64,000 nt of DNA from Costus lasius (lineage: Eukaryota; Streptophyta; Magnoliopsida; Zingiberales; Costaceae): assembly GCA_027563935.2 (NCBI GenBank), contig JANVAS020000222.1:2914001-2978000 (forward strand), written 5' to 3'. Shown here piece by piece: positions 34,241-44,468 of the stretch. The notes beneath the pieces were generated by a model. That model ran no database searches, was not told the DNA's origin, and saw nothing but the letters and a program-made list of their open reading frames with translations. Within the stretch, counting starts at the first letter, position 1; the number at the start of each line of letters is the position of its first letter. Position numbers and translations under genes: made by a program.

Positions 34241-35010
34241 GGTAAATAAGACATTCAAGTGTATCATTTGATAGATCAAATAAGACATTCCACTCACCTC
34301 TTAACCGTGAACACTAAGGTGAAAATCCTCCACAAAAAAATCGTCTAAAGCCTTTAAGCCGCCCAAAGAATCCCCAAGAACTCGCCAAGGAAGTTTCTTC
34401 ACCTCAAGGAAATTCGCCAAGGGGAAGAAGATGGAGAAAATCGCCTCAATAATTCCAAGAACACCAAGATCGCCTTCTTCCTCCAAGATGGCGTCAAGCT
34501 CTAGGGTTGCATGAACGATCAGCCGCCAAAAGTCCTCTTCACGCCATATTTGAATTAACGGATTGGATCTTCAAGTCGCCAAGCATCCTAACCGCCAAGT
34601 AGAGGATCCAAGTCCATGTCGCCAAGTGATGATCCAATTAGGTGAGAAGACTTAATCCACTAACTAATTAATTCGAATCCATCTAATTTAAGTGTAAACC
34701 CAATAACCCATAGTTAACTAATTAATTTAACCATTAACTAATAATTAACCATTCACTTAAACGAAAATCCAATAAGGATTAAATTAACATCCAATAAGGT
34801 CTATTTAATTAATTACAAATTAACAATCAATAAATTCTAATTAATTAATTACAAATTAACAATCAACAAACTCAAATCAATTAATTACAAATTAACAATC
34901 AATAAGCTAGTTAATTAACCTTCAATACTGCTTAACGTAATATCCACAGTCAATGATTTTATTTAAATCAAAATAATACTTACCAGGACTTAAGATCCTT
35001 GGATCTTACA
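34241..35010 (-). repeat. Gypsy-1 5' LTR, outer part
   Basis: This continues the LTR interrupted at 23358 and ends GGATCTTACA at 35010. It is colinear with 6681-7472 apart from one substitution near 34488 and the absence of one 23-bp AATAAGCTAG...TATCC unit. The AGCGA duplication follows at 35011-35015. Confidence 0.93.
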
Positions 35011-36411
35011 AGCGATGGCTGGATACAACATAAAACCCTGACCTCTCAACGATGCCTCTAGAGTTACATCATGTGCCCAGCACATATGAAAATCTAGTCA
35101 AGTCCATTCCTAACCGTTATGCCCAGGGCCAACAAGTTTCCTTGCGAAGGCACGCCCAAGTTAAAACTAGACTGGGGAAACCATTGCCGCCATGCACTTT
35201 CTAAAGATAAGTGGGTGTGTCCCACGAGGGTGGGAAACAGTTCAGAACTCCACTGATCGATAGCTTTGTGAGGGCTACACGTTAGATGGCTACTAGACTT
35301 GATATTTTAATTGAGGGTTTTTATTTAAGGTCTCATCAGTTTTATCTTATGTCTAACAATACAGGCATGCAATCCTATAGTGATAACATAATGATAAAAC
35401 ATCACAAGCATGCTTTAGCAGATACTAAAAAAATAGTAAAAGAATTATGTGATCATAGCCTATAAAAGACATTGAACCAACCCATGGCAAAAGGAGGTTC
35501 AACTCTTGACTTATAACTCAAACCCCCTAAAACTAGACCTAGCCTAGCCGACCTCTAGCTTGGTCTTCAAGGTTGGCTCCAAGGTCCTCCTATCCATGGT
35601 TTAGCTCTCAAACCCTAGAGGTAGTTCTAGGGAAACCCTAGAAGCACGCCCCATGGTTAGGCCAATGCCATGTACTTCCTCCAAAGGTGAACCGCCACCT
35701 TGCAAGGGCCAAGATGGCTAGCTCACAATCCCTAAGGCTCGGCCATGCCTTCTTGCGCCAACATGCAAGCAAGCACCACCCTAAGTTGAAGCTTGATGCG
35801 CCACCATGCAAGGTGCGCAAGCTTCATGCATGCGCCATGCACCAAGTAGATGCACCCCTAATCTTCTTCATAGTTAAAAGGAAAAGGAAAAGCGGCACAC
35901 AGGCCTCACAAGGATACATCACAGGCATGCCAAGGGGCTTGACTCATGATCACAATGTTATGCACAACCAAGGTATTCACTCATGCAATTCTACATGTTC
36001 ATTGAAAACATAAAATGTAAAATTTTACTTTTTCATAAAATAAGTCTCTTTTCCTCATCTTCTTATCACAAATCTTTTGATTATTCGCGATGAATTTTTC
36101 ATGATGATTTCATAGATCTTTTCGGCTGGTAATTTTGTCAGATCAAGAGACCCGACCAGTTCGAAGACACAATGCCTCTCCTACTTAACAAAACTACGTG
36201 CGCCTTTGATCTTTAAATAAAGCAAGAAAAATAACCCAAAAATCCAAAAGAGATTGACAAGATGATAGGAACAAGAAACCCTAATTTTTCCTAGTTAGAA
36301 AAATTCATACGCCATATGATCATCCAATTTGCGAAAATTGAGATATGGCATGTGAGCATGGAAAAGCATGAAATTACATCGTTCGAGTCTCGCAAGTTGC
36401 TATGATACCAC
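35011..36411 (-). other. Copia-A leader, PBS-proximal part
   Basis: This is untranslated leader of copia-A between its PBS and the gypsy-1 insertion point; the first five bases are the right copy of AGCGA. One strong hairpin, TCCCAC-GAGG-GTGGGA on the plus strand, lies at 35220-35235 and resembles the stem pairs of the copia-C leader. Small frames such as 35687-36013 have no recognisable domain and cross leader sequence, so I do not call genes. Confidence 0.65.
36399..36410 (-). promoter_or_regulatory. Copia-A primer-binding site
   Basis: In element sense TGGTATCATAGC starts one base after the LTR end (TTTCCCAACA). It matches the initiator-Met complement TGGTATCAGAGC at 11 of 12 positions. 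It fixes the inner edge and the orientation of the copia-A 5' LTR. Confidence 0.8.
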
Positions 36412-37980
36412 TGTTGGGAAACCCTGGGGATATTTTATAATTTTTCAGAGTCATTACAACACATACACATTGCACAACGGAAGAATATCCCCGAAACAGG
36501 CCAATCCCAAAAACCCAGTGAAGATCGTCAAGCGAGGGAGTCGACACGATGAGATAGAAAATACCTTAAAGCAAGACGAGGCCGATGTCGAGGTAGGCAC
36601 CCAAGCGTGCGCCCTCTGCAGTCTCACACACACGGATGCCTCGAGCTCTCTTCTTCCACGCCCAGTGCTAGCCTTGGGAAGAAGATCCAAGCCTTTGTCA
36701 CATTCTTCAAAGCTTGCGCCACCTTCAAGGAAGATGCACCAATGATGAAGGAAGGAAAGGAGATGATGCCGCCAAGTCTTCGCACACTTGCGCCAAGAGG
36801 AGGAAGGGAAGAGGACACTTGTGGCAAGGGTTTGATGGAAGAGAAGCTTGCGCCACTTGAACTTGGTTCTCGCCCCTTCAATGTTCCTCACTCCAATTGA
36901 ATATTGCATGAAGGAGCTCACACATACTTCAAATATATAGAAGCAAGGGGCGGCCAAGAGAAAGTGGTCGAGGCGCAAACAATTAAGAGGGGACGGCTCG
37001 GGTTTAGGGTTTGATTGCAATTAGGGTTTGAGTTTAGGAAAGACTCCAAGCCTATTCCATAAACATCCCCTAATCACCTAAGACTTACCTAGTAAGTAGA
37101 TTATGCCTTAGATGCCTCAAACCTTGCCTTAGAGGCAAGCTTTCCATCCAAGCATGAAGGGGGAGGCGCCAATTCCTTCCAAATGAAGAAAATTGCGCCA
37201 AGCTCACCCCATTATGCCCTTGGCACCAATGGGGTTGGCTTTTCTCCCCATTATACCTTTTTAGCCTTTTGCGTCTTCATGACAACATGTTATTGGGTCT
37301 TATTGGATAATGAGCTAGCCCAAACTTCATTACAAGGGTTGATTAAGCAATTGGATCTAATCCAATGCAACCCTAATCCAAATTTGACCAACCATGGTCA
37401 AATACGAGTTAACCTGCCAAAAATAAAGTTTGGCTCTAATAACTATCTTCCATCTCATCAGGCCCATTGGCGATGATGAAATCTCCTAAATAGATCCGAG
37501 CTATCCAATAACTCGATCATAAGGCTTCCCAATCAATACGAGAATTCGAGTAGCGTGGTGTGCGACCCTGTAGTTTCCTCTGACATTGGCAGTGCTGACC
37601 TAAGGTCACCACAAGCAGTGAGTGGCACCTAGCAGTGCATCACCGCTGCCCAAGTCATTGGAATGGATATCAACATCGGCATCTCCATCATCGCAAATAG
37701 GTATAGATGCATTACAGTCTCTTTGCCGAACTGATATCCTGCACAGAAGATGGCCAACACCATGCAGATCCAACCCACAATCAGTAAGTTCTGTTGCTTC
37801 ATCGTGGTTGCTCGGAGATGGTCTAGAGTGCCCATTGGCCCAAACAGCGGCCCAAAAAGCTCAGCCCATGCGCCAGCCTCCCCTCCTAAAGATTTTGCTG
37901 CCATAGTTGGTATTGCTATTTTTAGTTAGAGGGCATCTTGACCCCTTTCAGGAAGATAGGGGTGGTTGGCTTACCCAACA
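36412..37980 (-). repeat. Copia-A 5' LTR
   Basis: The inner end is secure: TGTTGGGAAACCC at 36412 next to the PBS. Between 37560 and 37650 the minus strand aligns with the conserved block of the copia-C LTR (GTGATG...TGCTAG...CTCACTG...AGGAAACTACAGGGTCGCAC). The outer end is placed at ACCCAACA (37980), which mirrors the TGTTGGG start; this is less certain because similarity to other LTRs fades beyond about 37660. The LTR would be 1569 bp. The antisense frame 37629-37904 lies inside it and is not treated as a gene. Confidence 0.55.
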
Positions 37981-38858
37981 ACCCTCCCATCTATCTTGCA
38001 TGTGACCCCTTTCCCTCTTGCTCTATAAAAGAGGGAGGAGGGCTAGCTTCTTCTTCAGTTTTGCTGTAGTAGTTGCCTTCCCCCACGTGAAGGTTTAGGT
38101 CCAGTAAGCTCTGAGAGACTCGGCTGTGAGTTCCTCTTGTCCTGTACTCTTTCAAATTCAATCAAAGTGCACCGGCGTGACACCAACTCATGTGAAGCTC
38201 CTCTTCTTATTTAGATACTGTGTCTTTGAGCATTCCGATCTTTCCCTCCCGGCACCAGCCGCTGCCTTACGCACCCCAATCCATGCTCCGCCCAGGATAA
38301 GCGAACACCCTCCTCTTCACTACATCATGAAGGAATCCCGACTGCACGCGCATGCTTTGAAATTGGCTCTACAAGAGAGGTTAGTATTTTGAGATTATAG
38401 ATCCGTGCCATTGTTGTCTCAGCTCGCTGGTATTGCTCAAATCATATCTTCGCGGCTCATTTTTCACTGGTTTTCCCTGGGTTTCCCGCCGATGCGATTT
38501 CTTTTCCCTCATCTCAAGACCCTCTTACGTTTTCGGCATCATTATTTCCACCTCCTTAAAGCACTGAACTAAGGACCACCCCTCCCATAAGTTTTGCTGC
38601 GTTATACAGTCCGTTACTGCGAGCGCATCAACTGTGCATTGAAAGCTCGCCATAACTAGTTGGGGAGCTTATCTTTCACATCAGAAGCCGTCTAGTGAAG
38701 TTTGGCGGTAAACAGACACTCGACGTGCCCTCAGGAGCTTGCCAATGCAAGCATCGGACGCAGGTCTAGCAACCTTGCACGGTGGCAATTGGGCGGCGTA
38801 GGCGAGCAAGTGGCTCGGTTTGATTTTAGGGTTTGGGCGACTTATTTGGAAATAAACC
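37981..38858. other. Unassigned 0.9-kb stretch between copia-A and copia-E
   Basis: I recognise no gene here. It is more GC-rich than its surroundings. A TATA-like CTATAAAAG lies at about 38021-38029 in a pyrimidine-rich setting, followed by TTCAAATTCAATCAAAGTG near 38151, which resembles the R-U5 end of an LTR. An 88-codon plus-strand frame (38126-38392) has no recognisable domain. It may be the remnant of another LTR or of intergenic DNA; nothing decides between these. Confidence 0.4.
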
Positions 38859-40011
38859 TGTATGTTTATATGCCCTAGGACCTAGTTTTGGTCCATTATT
38901 GTACCACTTGACATTGATATTTTATATATTATTCTGGCATTGTCATTGTCAATGTTTGTCTACATTTGCGACTGTGTACTTACATGGTAATGTCCCTGGA
39001 GACAGATTGGATATGTGCTTAAATGATAGTCCCCAGTTGATGTACCTGAGTGGATATGGGACAGCTCTGGTACTTGTGAGACTGGTATATGGGCTGGTTA
39101 GGCACGAGGTGCTAACGCAGACATATGGGTATATCAGTGGTGGATATACTGGAATGACCCACTATGAGGCAATGACTTGGTGTCACGAGTTATCCTCACA
39201 AGTGATAGGTCACATTTATGGTAAGTTGACCCAAATTTGACCATGGTTAGGTCACATTTGGATTTGGGTTGCATTGGATTGGATCCAATGGCTTAATCAA
39301 CCCATTCAATGAAGTATGGTCTTGCTCATCGACCAATGAGGCCCAATAAGAGCCCCATTGGCGCCTATGGGGTATAATGGGGAGAGAACCAACCCCATTG
39401 GCACCTAAGGGGTATAATGGGGTGAAGTGGGCAAATTTGCTTCATTATGGAAGCAAATTGCGCCTAGCCCTAACCCTAACTACCCCTTGCTCTATATAAG
39501 TGGCCCTAGGCGCCCCCTCTCATGTATTCTACTCCTTGGAGGCATGAGAACATAGAGAGAGGCGAGAGCAAGGGTCTTGGCGCAAGTGATCTCTTCCATC
39601 AAACCCTAGCCACAAGCATTGATCTTCCTTTCCTCTTGGCGCAAGGAATTTGGTGCTTGGTGGCTTCCCTCTTCTTCATCCTTCTTCATCCTTGGCGCAT
39701 ATACCTTGGAGGTGGCGCAAGTTGTGAAGGAAGTGAACAAAAGGCTTGGATCTGCTAGCCGGGCGTGGAAGAAGAAGACTCGAGGTATCCGTGTGTGTGC
39801 GACTACAGAGGGCGCACGCTTGGGCGCCTATCACGACATCAGCCTCATCTTGCTTTAAGGTATATTCTATCTCATTGTGTTGACTCTCTCGCATGCGATC
39901 TTCACTGGGTTTTTGAGACCGGCTCGTTTCGGGGATATTGCTTCCGCTGTGCAATGTTTTGTGTAATCTCTATCTCTGAAAATTGTAAAATATCCCCGGG
40001 GTTTCCCAACA
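38859..40011 (+). repeat. Copia-E LTR, plus strand (about 1153 bp)
   Basis: The end is clear: AAATATCCCCGGGGTTTCCCAACA at about 39988-40011 is the inverse of the copia-A LTR start at 36412, and 39240-39990 aligns with the inverse of 36412-37420. The start is put at TGTATGTTTATATGCCCTAG by analogy with the TGTTGGGGTATGCCCTTAAG start of copia-C. No PBS follows. The flanks share only AACC (38855-38858 and 40012-40015), so it is either the decayed 5' LTR of copia-E or a solo LTR. Confidence 0.6.
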
Positions 40012-41463
40012 AACCTAGCCCAACTGAGTTTGAAATTGATTTGAAATGGCTCAATAGATTGAGTAGTTCAATTTCAATTTCGGCACAGCATTAGTATATT
40101 GACCGGTTCGACCTAATTTTGGTTGAATCTGGGCCTGTTCAGGTACTTGTTGGAAAGCTTGTGAAATTTGTCATATAATGGTGCTAAGTATGGCTCTAGA
40201 TGGTTTATATATTTTATGTAATTTAGGTTTAAAGTGTTAGTTTGACTTGGTTCAAGTTGAATATGACCAGTTCACTACAATCCTATCCAGTTCTATGGGT
40301 TTTTGGTCCGATTCACTAGATCCAAGACTGGTTCTTTAGGTTTAGGGATGTGCTCTACATGTTGGTAGTCTTGGTTTTCAAGTTAGAATATTTGTTGATA
40401 GAGTTTATGTACAAATTTATGTTTCAGAGTGATTGATCGACTATTTGGCTTGCACCGTTTGATAATCAATTTTATTGGCTTCTAAAAGGTAAGACCTTAA
40501 ACCAAAATTCTGTAAATAAGTTTAGCTAATCTTTATTCCAATTGACTCAATAAGTATGGTATTCTGCACATCAGTTTCCAATTTGTAATTGCTTGTATTT
40601 CTCGCACGTCATTATCGGTATCTACGTTGTGGACAGTTATATCTTTGGCTTTGGGCATATACCCAGTTCCCTTCAGGGTCAGTATCCACTCTGTGGACAG
40701 ATCGGGGTCCCAATTTCACATGCATCGGGATTCATGACACATGGTAGCGCGTGTGTTCACCATGTAAGGTGCATGATTCACCACCTTATCATGCGTATTC
40801 CGGTTGATGACCCCACAAGCTAGTAGGTATTGCTCATAGTGGTTTTCAAGTATGATATCAATTTCTATATTTTTCATCAATATTGATTTTATCCATAGAT
40901 AACTCAGTTGAACCAGTTTTTATAGTTGCACTATAGTTTTCATATACAGTTTTCAGTTCCATATTCAGTTTCGACATATTATTTCTGTTTTTATTCTTGC
41001 ATGCTACTAGTTTCCCTTTGGATCTAAGGGACTACCCTTTCTTCTAGGGAGAGGATTACTTGGCATTTATATGCTAACCCGTGAGGGATATTGCGCAGTT
41101 GTAGTTCAGGAGGAGTCAAAGCGCACTTACGCTTGAAATGACTTAGGTGGCATGAGAATCCATGAGATAGTTATTAGAGTTTAGTTGTTAGTTGCTTTTG
41201 TTTTTTGATTATTTTTTTTAGAAGCTAAAGTGATAGCTAGTTGAGATATATGTACACCTTTTTGACATTAGTTTTGTCACTTTTAGATTTGATTTTATAA
41301 AAAGATATGTTTTCTTCCACATTTCTTGGATTTAGATTATTTAAATTGCTTTTAAGGATATGTAACATATCAATTCGAATAAAATAGTGAGAAATAATCA
41401 TTTATAAATGTCCAAAATAAATGGCTAAAATGTGATACTGATTTGCTTTTGTTTTTGTTGTAA
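40012..41463 (+). other. Probable copia-E leader, decayed
   Basis: This lies between the LTR and the gag start. The last 60 bp (AATAAAATAGTGAGAAA at about 41379) align with the copia-C leader just before its gag. Two hairpins of the leader type, TCTAC-GTT-GTGGA (40621-40633) and TCCAC-TCT-GTGGA (40685-40697), are 64 bp apart. Part of 40840-41367 has the look of a gypsy-type LTR ending TGTAACA, so a further degraded insertion is possible. No coding region is seen. Confidence 0.45.
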
Positions 41464-41859
41464 ATGGCTTCTATAAACAATAACAACAGCGGACTGCCAC
41501 TCCGATCTCTGCTCGATAGAGAGAAGTTGGTTGGAATCAACTTCATGTACTGGTACCGAGCCTTGAGGATAATCCTCAAGCATGAGAAGAAGCTTTATGT
41601 CTTAGAGCAGGCTATTCCTCCTCTAGTAGCGTCTTCAGCTCGTACAATTGAACGAGAGGCTTATCGTAAGCATCAGGATGACACCCTGGCTGTTGCATGC
41701 CTTATGTTAGCCACCATGTCATCTGAGTTGCAAATGCAACATGAGGATCAGAATGCATTTCAGATCATTACTCATTTGAAGCAGCTATTCATATCCTAGG
41801 CTAGGATAGAAAGGTTTGAAACAACCAAAGCTACCTATGAGTGCAAGATGCCTGAAGGT
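41464..41859 (+). pseudogene. gag-pol: Copia-E gag, N-terminal fragment
   Basis: ATG at 41464 opens a copia gag (MASINNNNSGLPLRSLLDRE; then YVLEQAIPP and VACLMLATMSSELQMQHEDQ), close in content to the copia-A gag. A TAG at 41797-41799 stands where copia-A has CAG (Gln-Ala-Arg/Ile), and the frame continues after it (ARIERFETTKATYECKMPEG) until gypsy-3 cuts it at 41860. The rest of the element lies right of the window. Orientation is opposite to copia-A. Confidence 0.85.
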
Positions 41860-44439
41860 TGTCACATCCCGTTATCTTAACCCCAAACAAGCAACACAAT
41901 TCACAAAAGAATAGGATGTTATCATACAAGATCGATGCACATGCTAAGTAAAACCAAGTTCAGGAAAAGTCGATCTGAAAATTTTCGAGAATCCACACAT
42001 CGAAAATCCACGAAACACAATTTCATAAATGTACCTGCCACCACGCAATCCATGCACTAGACATATGCAAGGCAACAGTTATATCAAAGCCATATAAAAT
42101 CCGTAAAATCCATAAATCACATAAGGGTACCTGTCACCAGGCAATACTTGCACTAGACATATGCAAGTTCACATTTATATCAAATCTGATCGTAAATACA
42201 AACCGACTCGAAAGTTCGAAGCAAAATCACAATATCGATTCAATAAATTCATATAACTAACATCAATGATATCAAACACCGAAAACAGGCCAAAGCCCTC
42301 GGTGACTCAAATATCAAAATCTCAAAACTGCCACAACCGGCAACACAATTTCACAAAGTTTGGCCATAACCGGCCCCAGTTAAACACAAAAGTTTTATAC
42401 ATTAAATCAGCATGGTTGTATAGAAAATCACAATATCCATATCAACGTTAACTCAGGCAGTGCGCCCCTGCTCTACACCTGAAAATAGTGAAGGAGTGAG
42501 CTACACAGCCCAGTGAGTGGATAGTCTCAATCGACCATCCATAACATACACTCAAAGATACATGCAGATTATTTTAAAAATCTTTGGCAGAACATTATGT
42601 CAACATATAACTAAAACAAAGAACAGAAAACAAAGTACAGAACTCATATAAACAATTAAATGTACAGACATCACACAAATGTCGCCACAGAGTAACCAAG
42701 GTTCTAGAGCCATACTCTAAACTAACTAAACACACCAACCACTTAGTTGTTGTCCAGCATAAATCAAGAGTGACCACTATGGTCCAACCCGGCTCTGGCC
42801 TAAGCACTGGGAGAAGCCTGCAAATCACATGCAACACAAACATGGACAGTGTGTAGACTCAAGAGGTAATCCCCACCCGGTCAAGATGTGATACCTTGAT
42901 CTACACCACCCCATAACACAAAAATCTAAACGTCTAAGAGTAATGACATCAAGAGGTGGCCCCTGTCCGACCAAGACATGGCACTTTGCGTCAATCACTC
43001 GTTCTCCCAAAGGGTTCCTTACCTGGACAACCACTAGACACATCTTATATCTTATTTCACAAAAGTGGACTCCTAAGTGTCGACCACACTCTAGGATAGT
43101 CATTTTCATCCCAATAATCACAACAGGCAGGCTGAACATCAACCCCCCTCACATATCACAATACACAGGGCTGAAATCTCAAACCCTTAACTTATCACAT
43201 ACAGACTATCCCCTTGAGTACACGGTTACACTTAGCCTTAGTCCTATCCATCCCATAATGGTTACACAGACCACAACACATAATATTCGAAAATCACATA
43301 ACCACATAATCTAGTGTAGTCCTTAGGTTTCATGCTAATCAGTTCAGTATAACCTTGCTAAGTTATCACTCAAGTTTCTCAAACAGAATACATGGCCATA
43401 AAAATTATTAGCATTGTTAGCATTTATCAGGGCATTCAAATATTTAACATAGGATTAAAATACAACACATATAGCCCACGGTTCTACAACATATTATCTA
43501 ACTTAAAATTTAAACCTAGTTAACAAGAATTTCATGCTCAAGAATCACTGATTTAATACTACCTAAATCCCCTATAAGAATACCTTAAATTTCATGTTGC
43601 AAAATTTCGGTATTTCAACATAGATACACCTTTGCAAATTTCGGTTTTCAACATAAATACACCTTTGCAAATTTCGGTTTTCAACATAAATACACCTTTG
43701 CAAATTTCGGTTTTCAACATGGTGAAGTCTTGAGTTTCGGTTTTCTAACATGGTAAATTTCCAATCAATCCAATGTATCAACTAACACAACCAAATTGAT
43801 AGAATTTGAATGAGACACCCCACTCACCTCTTATTTTGAACCGTGAACACCAAGGTGAAATCCTCTCCAAAACTCGTCTAAGGCTTTGAAATTCCACCAA
43901 TGTCGCCACCAATGGAAGAGAGACGCCACCAAGCACCCAAGAACGCCGGCCAAAGGAAAAGAAAAGGAAGAAAGGAATTTCGTCTAAGCCTTCAAGGTCG
44001 CCCAAGCCTCCAAGCCGCCGCCCTAAGGTTTCTTCCAAGCCAAAAAAAAATGCCAACTTTCCTTCCCTAACCGCAATTACCCACTTAAAATTTCGGTTTT
44101 AAATTTTAAACCCGTTAACCAATTAATTCGAATTTTAGATCTAATTTAAGTGTAAACCCATTAACCCATAGTTAATTATTCATTTAAGCGAAAATCCAAT
44201 AAGGATTAACTTAACATCCAAAATGTCCCAATTAATTAGCAACCAATAAACTCTAATTAATTAATTATAAATTAACAACCAATAAACACTAATTAATTAA
44301 TTACTAGGGTCAAAATCACAACATAGGAAAATATCACAACCAATGATTTTATTTAAATCAAGAATAAAATATCACAGTCAATGATTTTATTTAAATCAAG
44401 AATTGTACTTACCAGGAATTAAGATCCTTGGATCTTACA
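41860..44439 (-). repeat. Gypsy-3 3' LTR (2580 bp)
   Basis: In element sense it starts TGTAAGATCCAAGGATCTTA at 44439 and ends GGGATGTGACA at 41860. It is colinear with the gypsy-1 LTR but shows many substitutions and indels. It has two GGTGGCC-type cores (about 42855-42980), and a 33-bp unit repeated about three times at 43617-43715. Confidence 0.92.
43617..43715 (-). repeat. 33-bp tandem repeat in the gypsy-3 LTR
   Basis: A 33-bp unit containing AAATTTCGGTTTTCAACATA and ACACCTTTGC is repeated three times with near identity. The motif TTTCGGTTTTCA is also the core of longer repeats in the gypsy-1 LTR (6430-6680). Because the unit is a multiple of three, a repetitive antisense frame appears; it is not a gene. 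Confidence 0.85.
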
Positions 44440-44452
44440 TCCCTCCCTCCTT
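44440..44452 (-). promoter_or_regulatory. Gypsy-3 polypurine tract
   Basis: In element sense AAGGAGGGAGGGA directly precedes the 3' LTR, identical to gypsy-1. It lies 16 bases after the pol stop at 44469. Confidence 0.85.
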
Positions 44453-44468
44453 ATAAAGCTTTAGTCCT

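Larger units (their letters stand above)
4653..35010 (-). mobile_element. Gypsy-1: Ty3/gypsy chromovirus, interrupted by copia-C and gypsy-2
   Basis: Minus-strand element bounded by TGTCACATCC at 4653 (end of the 3'-side LTR in reverse) and GGATCTTACA at 35010, with the 5-bp duplication AGCGA at 4648-4652 and 35011-35015. Removing copia-C (9126-18220 plus one GATAC) and gypsy-2 (23359-34235 plus one AACAT) leaves an element of about 10.4 kb: LTR, PBS, one gag-pol frame, PPT, LTR. Domain order PR-RT-RNaseH-INT with a chromodomain-like tail and LTRs near 2.8 kb suggests a Tekay/Del-type chromovirus (inference from architecture). The LTRs differ by about six substitutions and one 23-bp unit, so insertion was recent. 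Confidence 0.92.
39..37980 (-). mobile_element. Copia-A: old, decayed Ty1/copia element hosting the left nest
   Basis: This is the oldest layer of the left nest. Minus-strand pieces in element order are: 5' LTR (36412-37980), PBS and leader (35011-36411, continuing at 4366-4652), gag-protease-integrase (2441-4365) and the start of RT (39-767). The pieces join smoothly when three insertions are lifted out: an LTR at 1-38, a solo LTR at 768-2440 and gypsy-1 at 4653-35010. The part encoding the rest of RT, RNase H and the 3' LTR lies left of the window. Coding parts carry stops and frameshifts throughout, so the element is dead. It is related to copia-C, G and H but clearly diverged, and the copia-E gag is its nearest match here. 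Confidence 0.8.

Noticed and set aside
36368..37020. Overlapping frames on both strands that look like a small gene
   Set aside because: They lie in the leader edge and LTR of copia-A, and the same sequence recurs inverted at 39500-40000 without a conserved frame.
37629..37904. A 91-codon minus-strand frame with a hydrophobic, membrane-like segment
   Set aside because: Its C-terminus overlaps a block homologous to the copia LTR, I recognise no family, and it lies in the presumed copia-A LTR; chance is the simpler reading.
38833..39240. A 135-codon plus-strand frame
   Set aside because: It starts just upstream of and runs through the copia-E LTR, with no recognisable domain, so it is treated as LTR sequence.
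43572..43781. A repetitive peptide frame (11-residue repeat) suggesting a repeat protein
   Set aside because: It is the antisense reading of a 33-bp DNA repeat in the gypsy-3 LTR; periodicity is a property of the repeat length.
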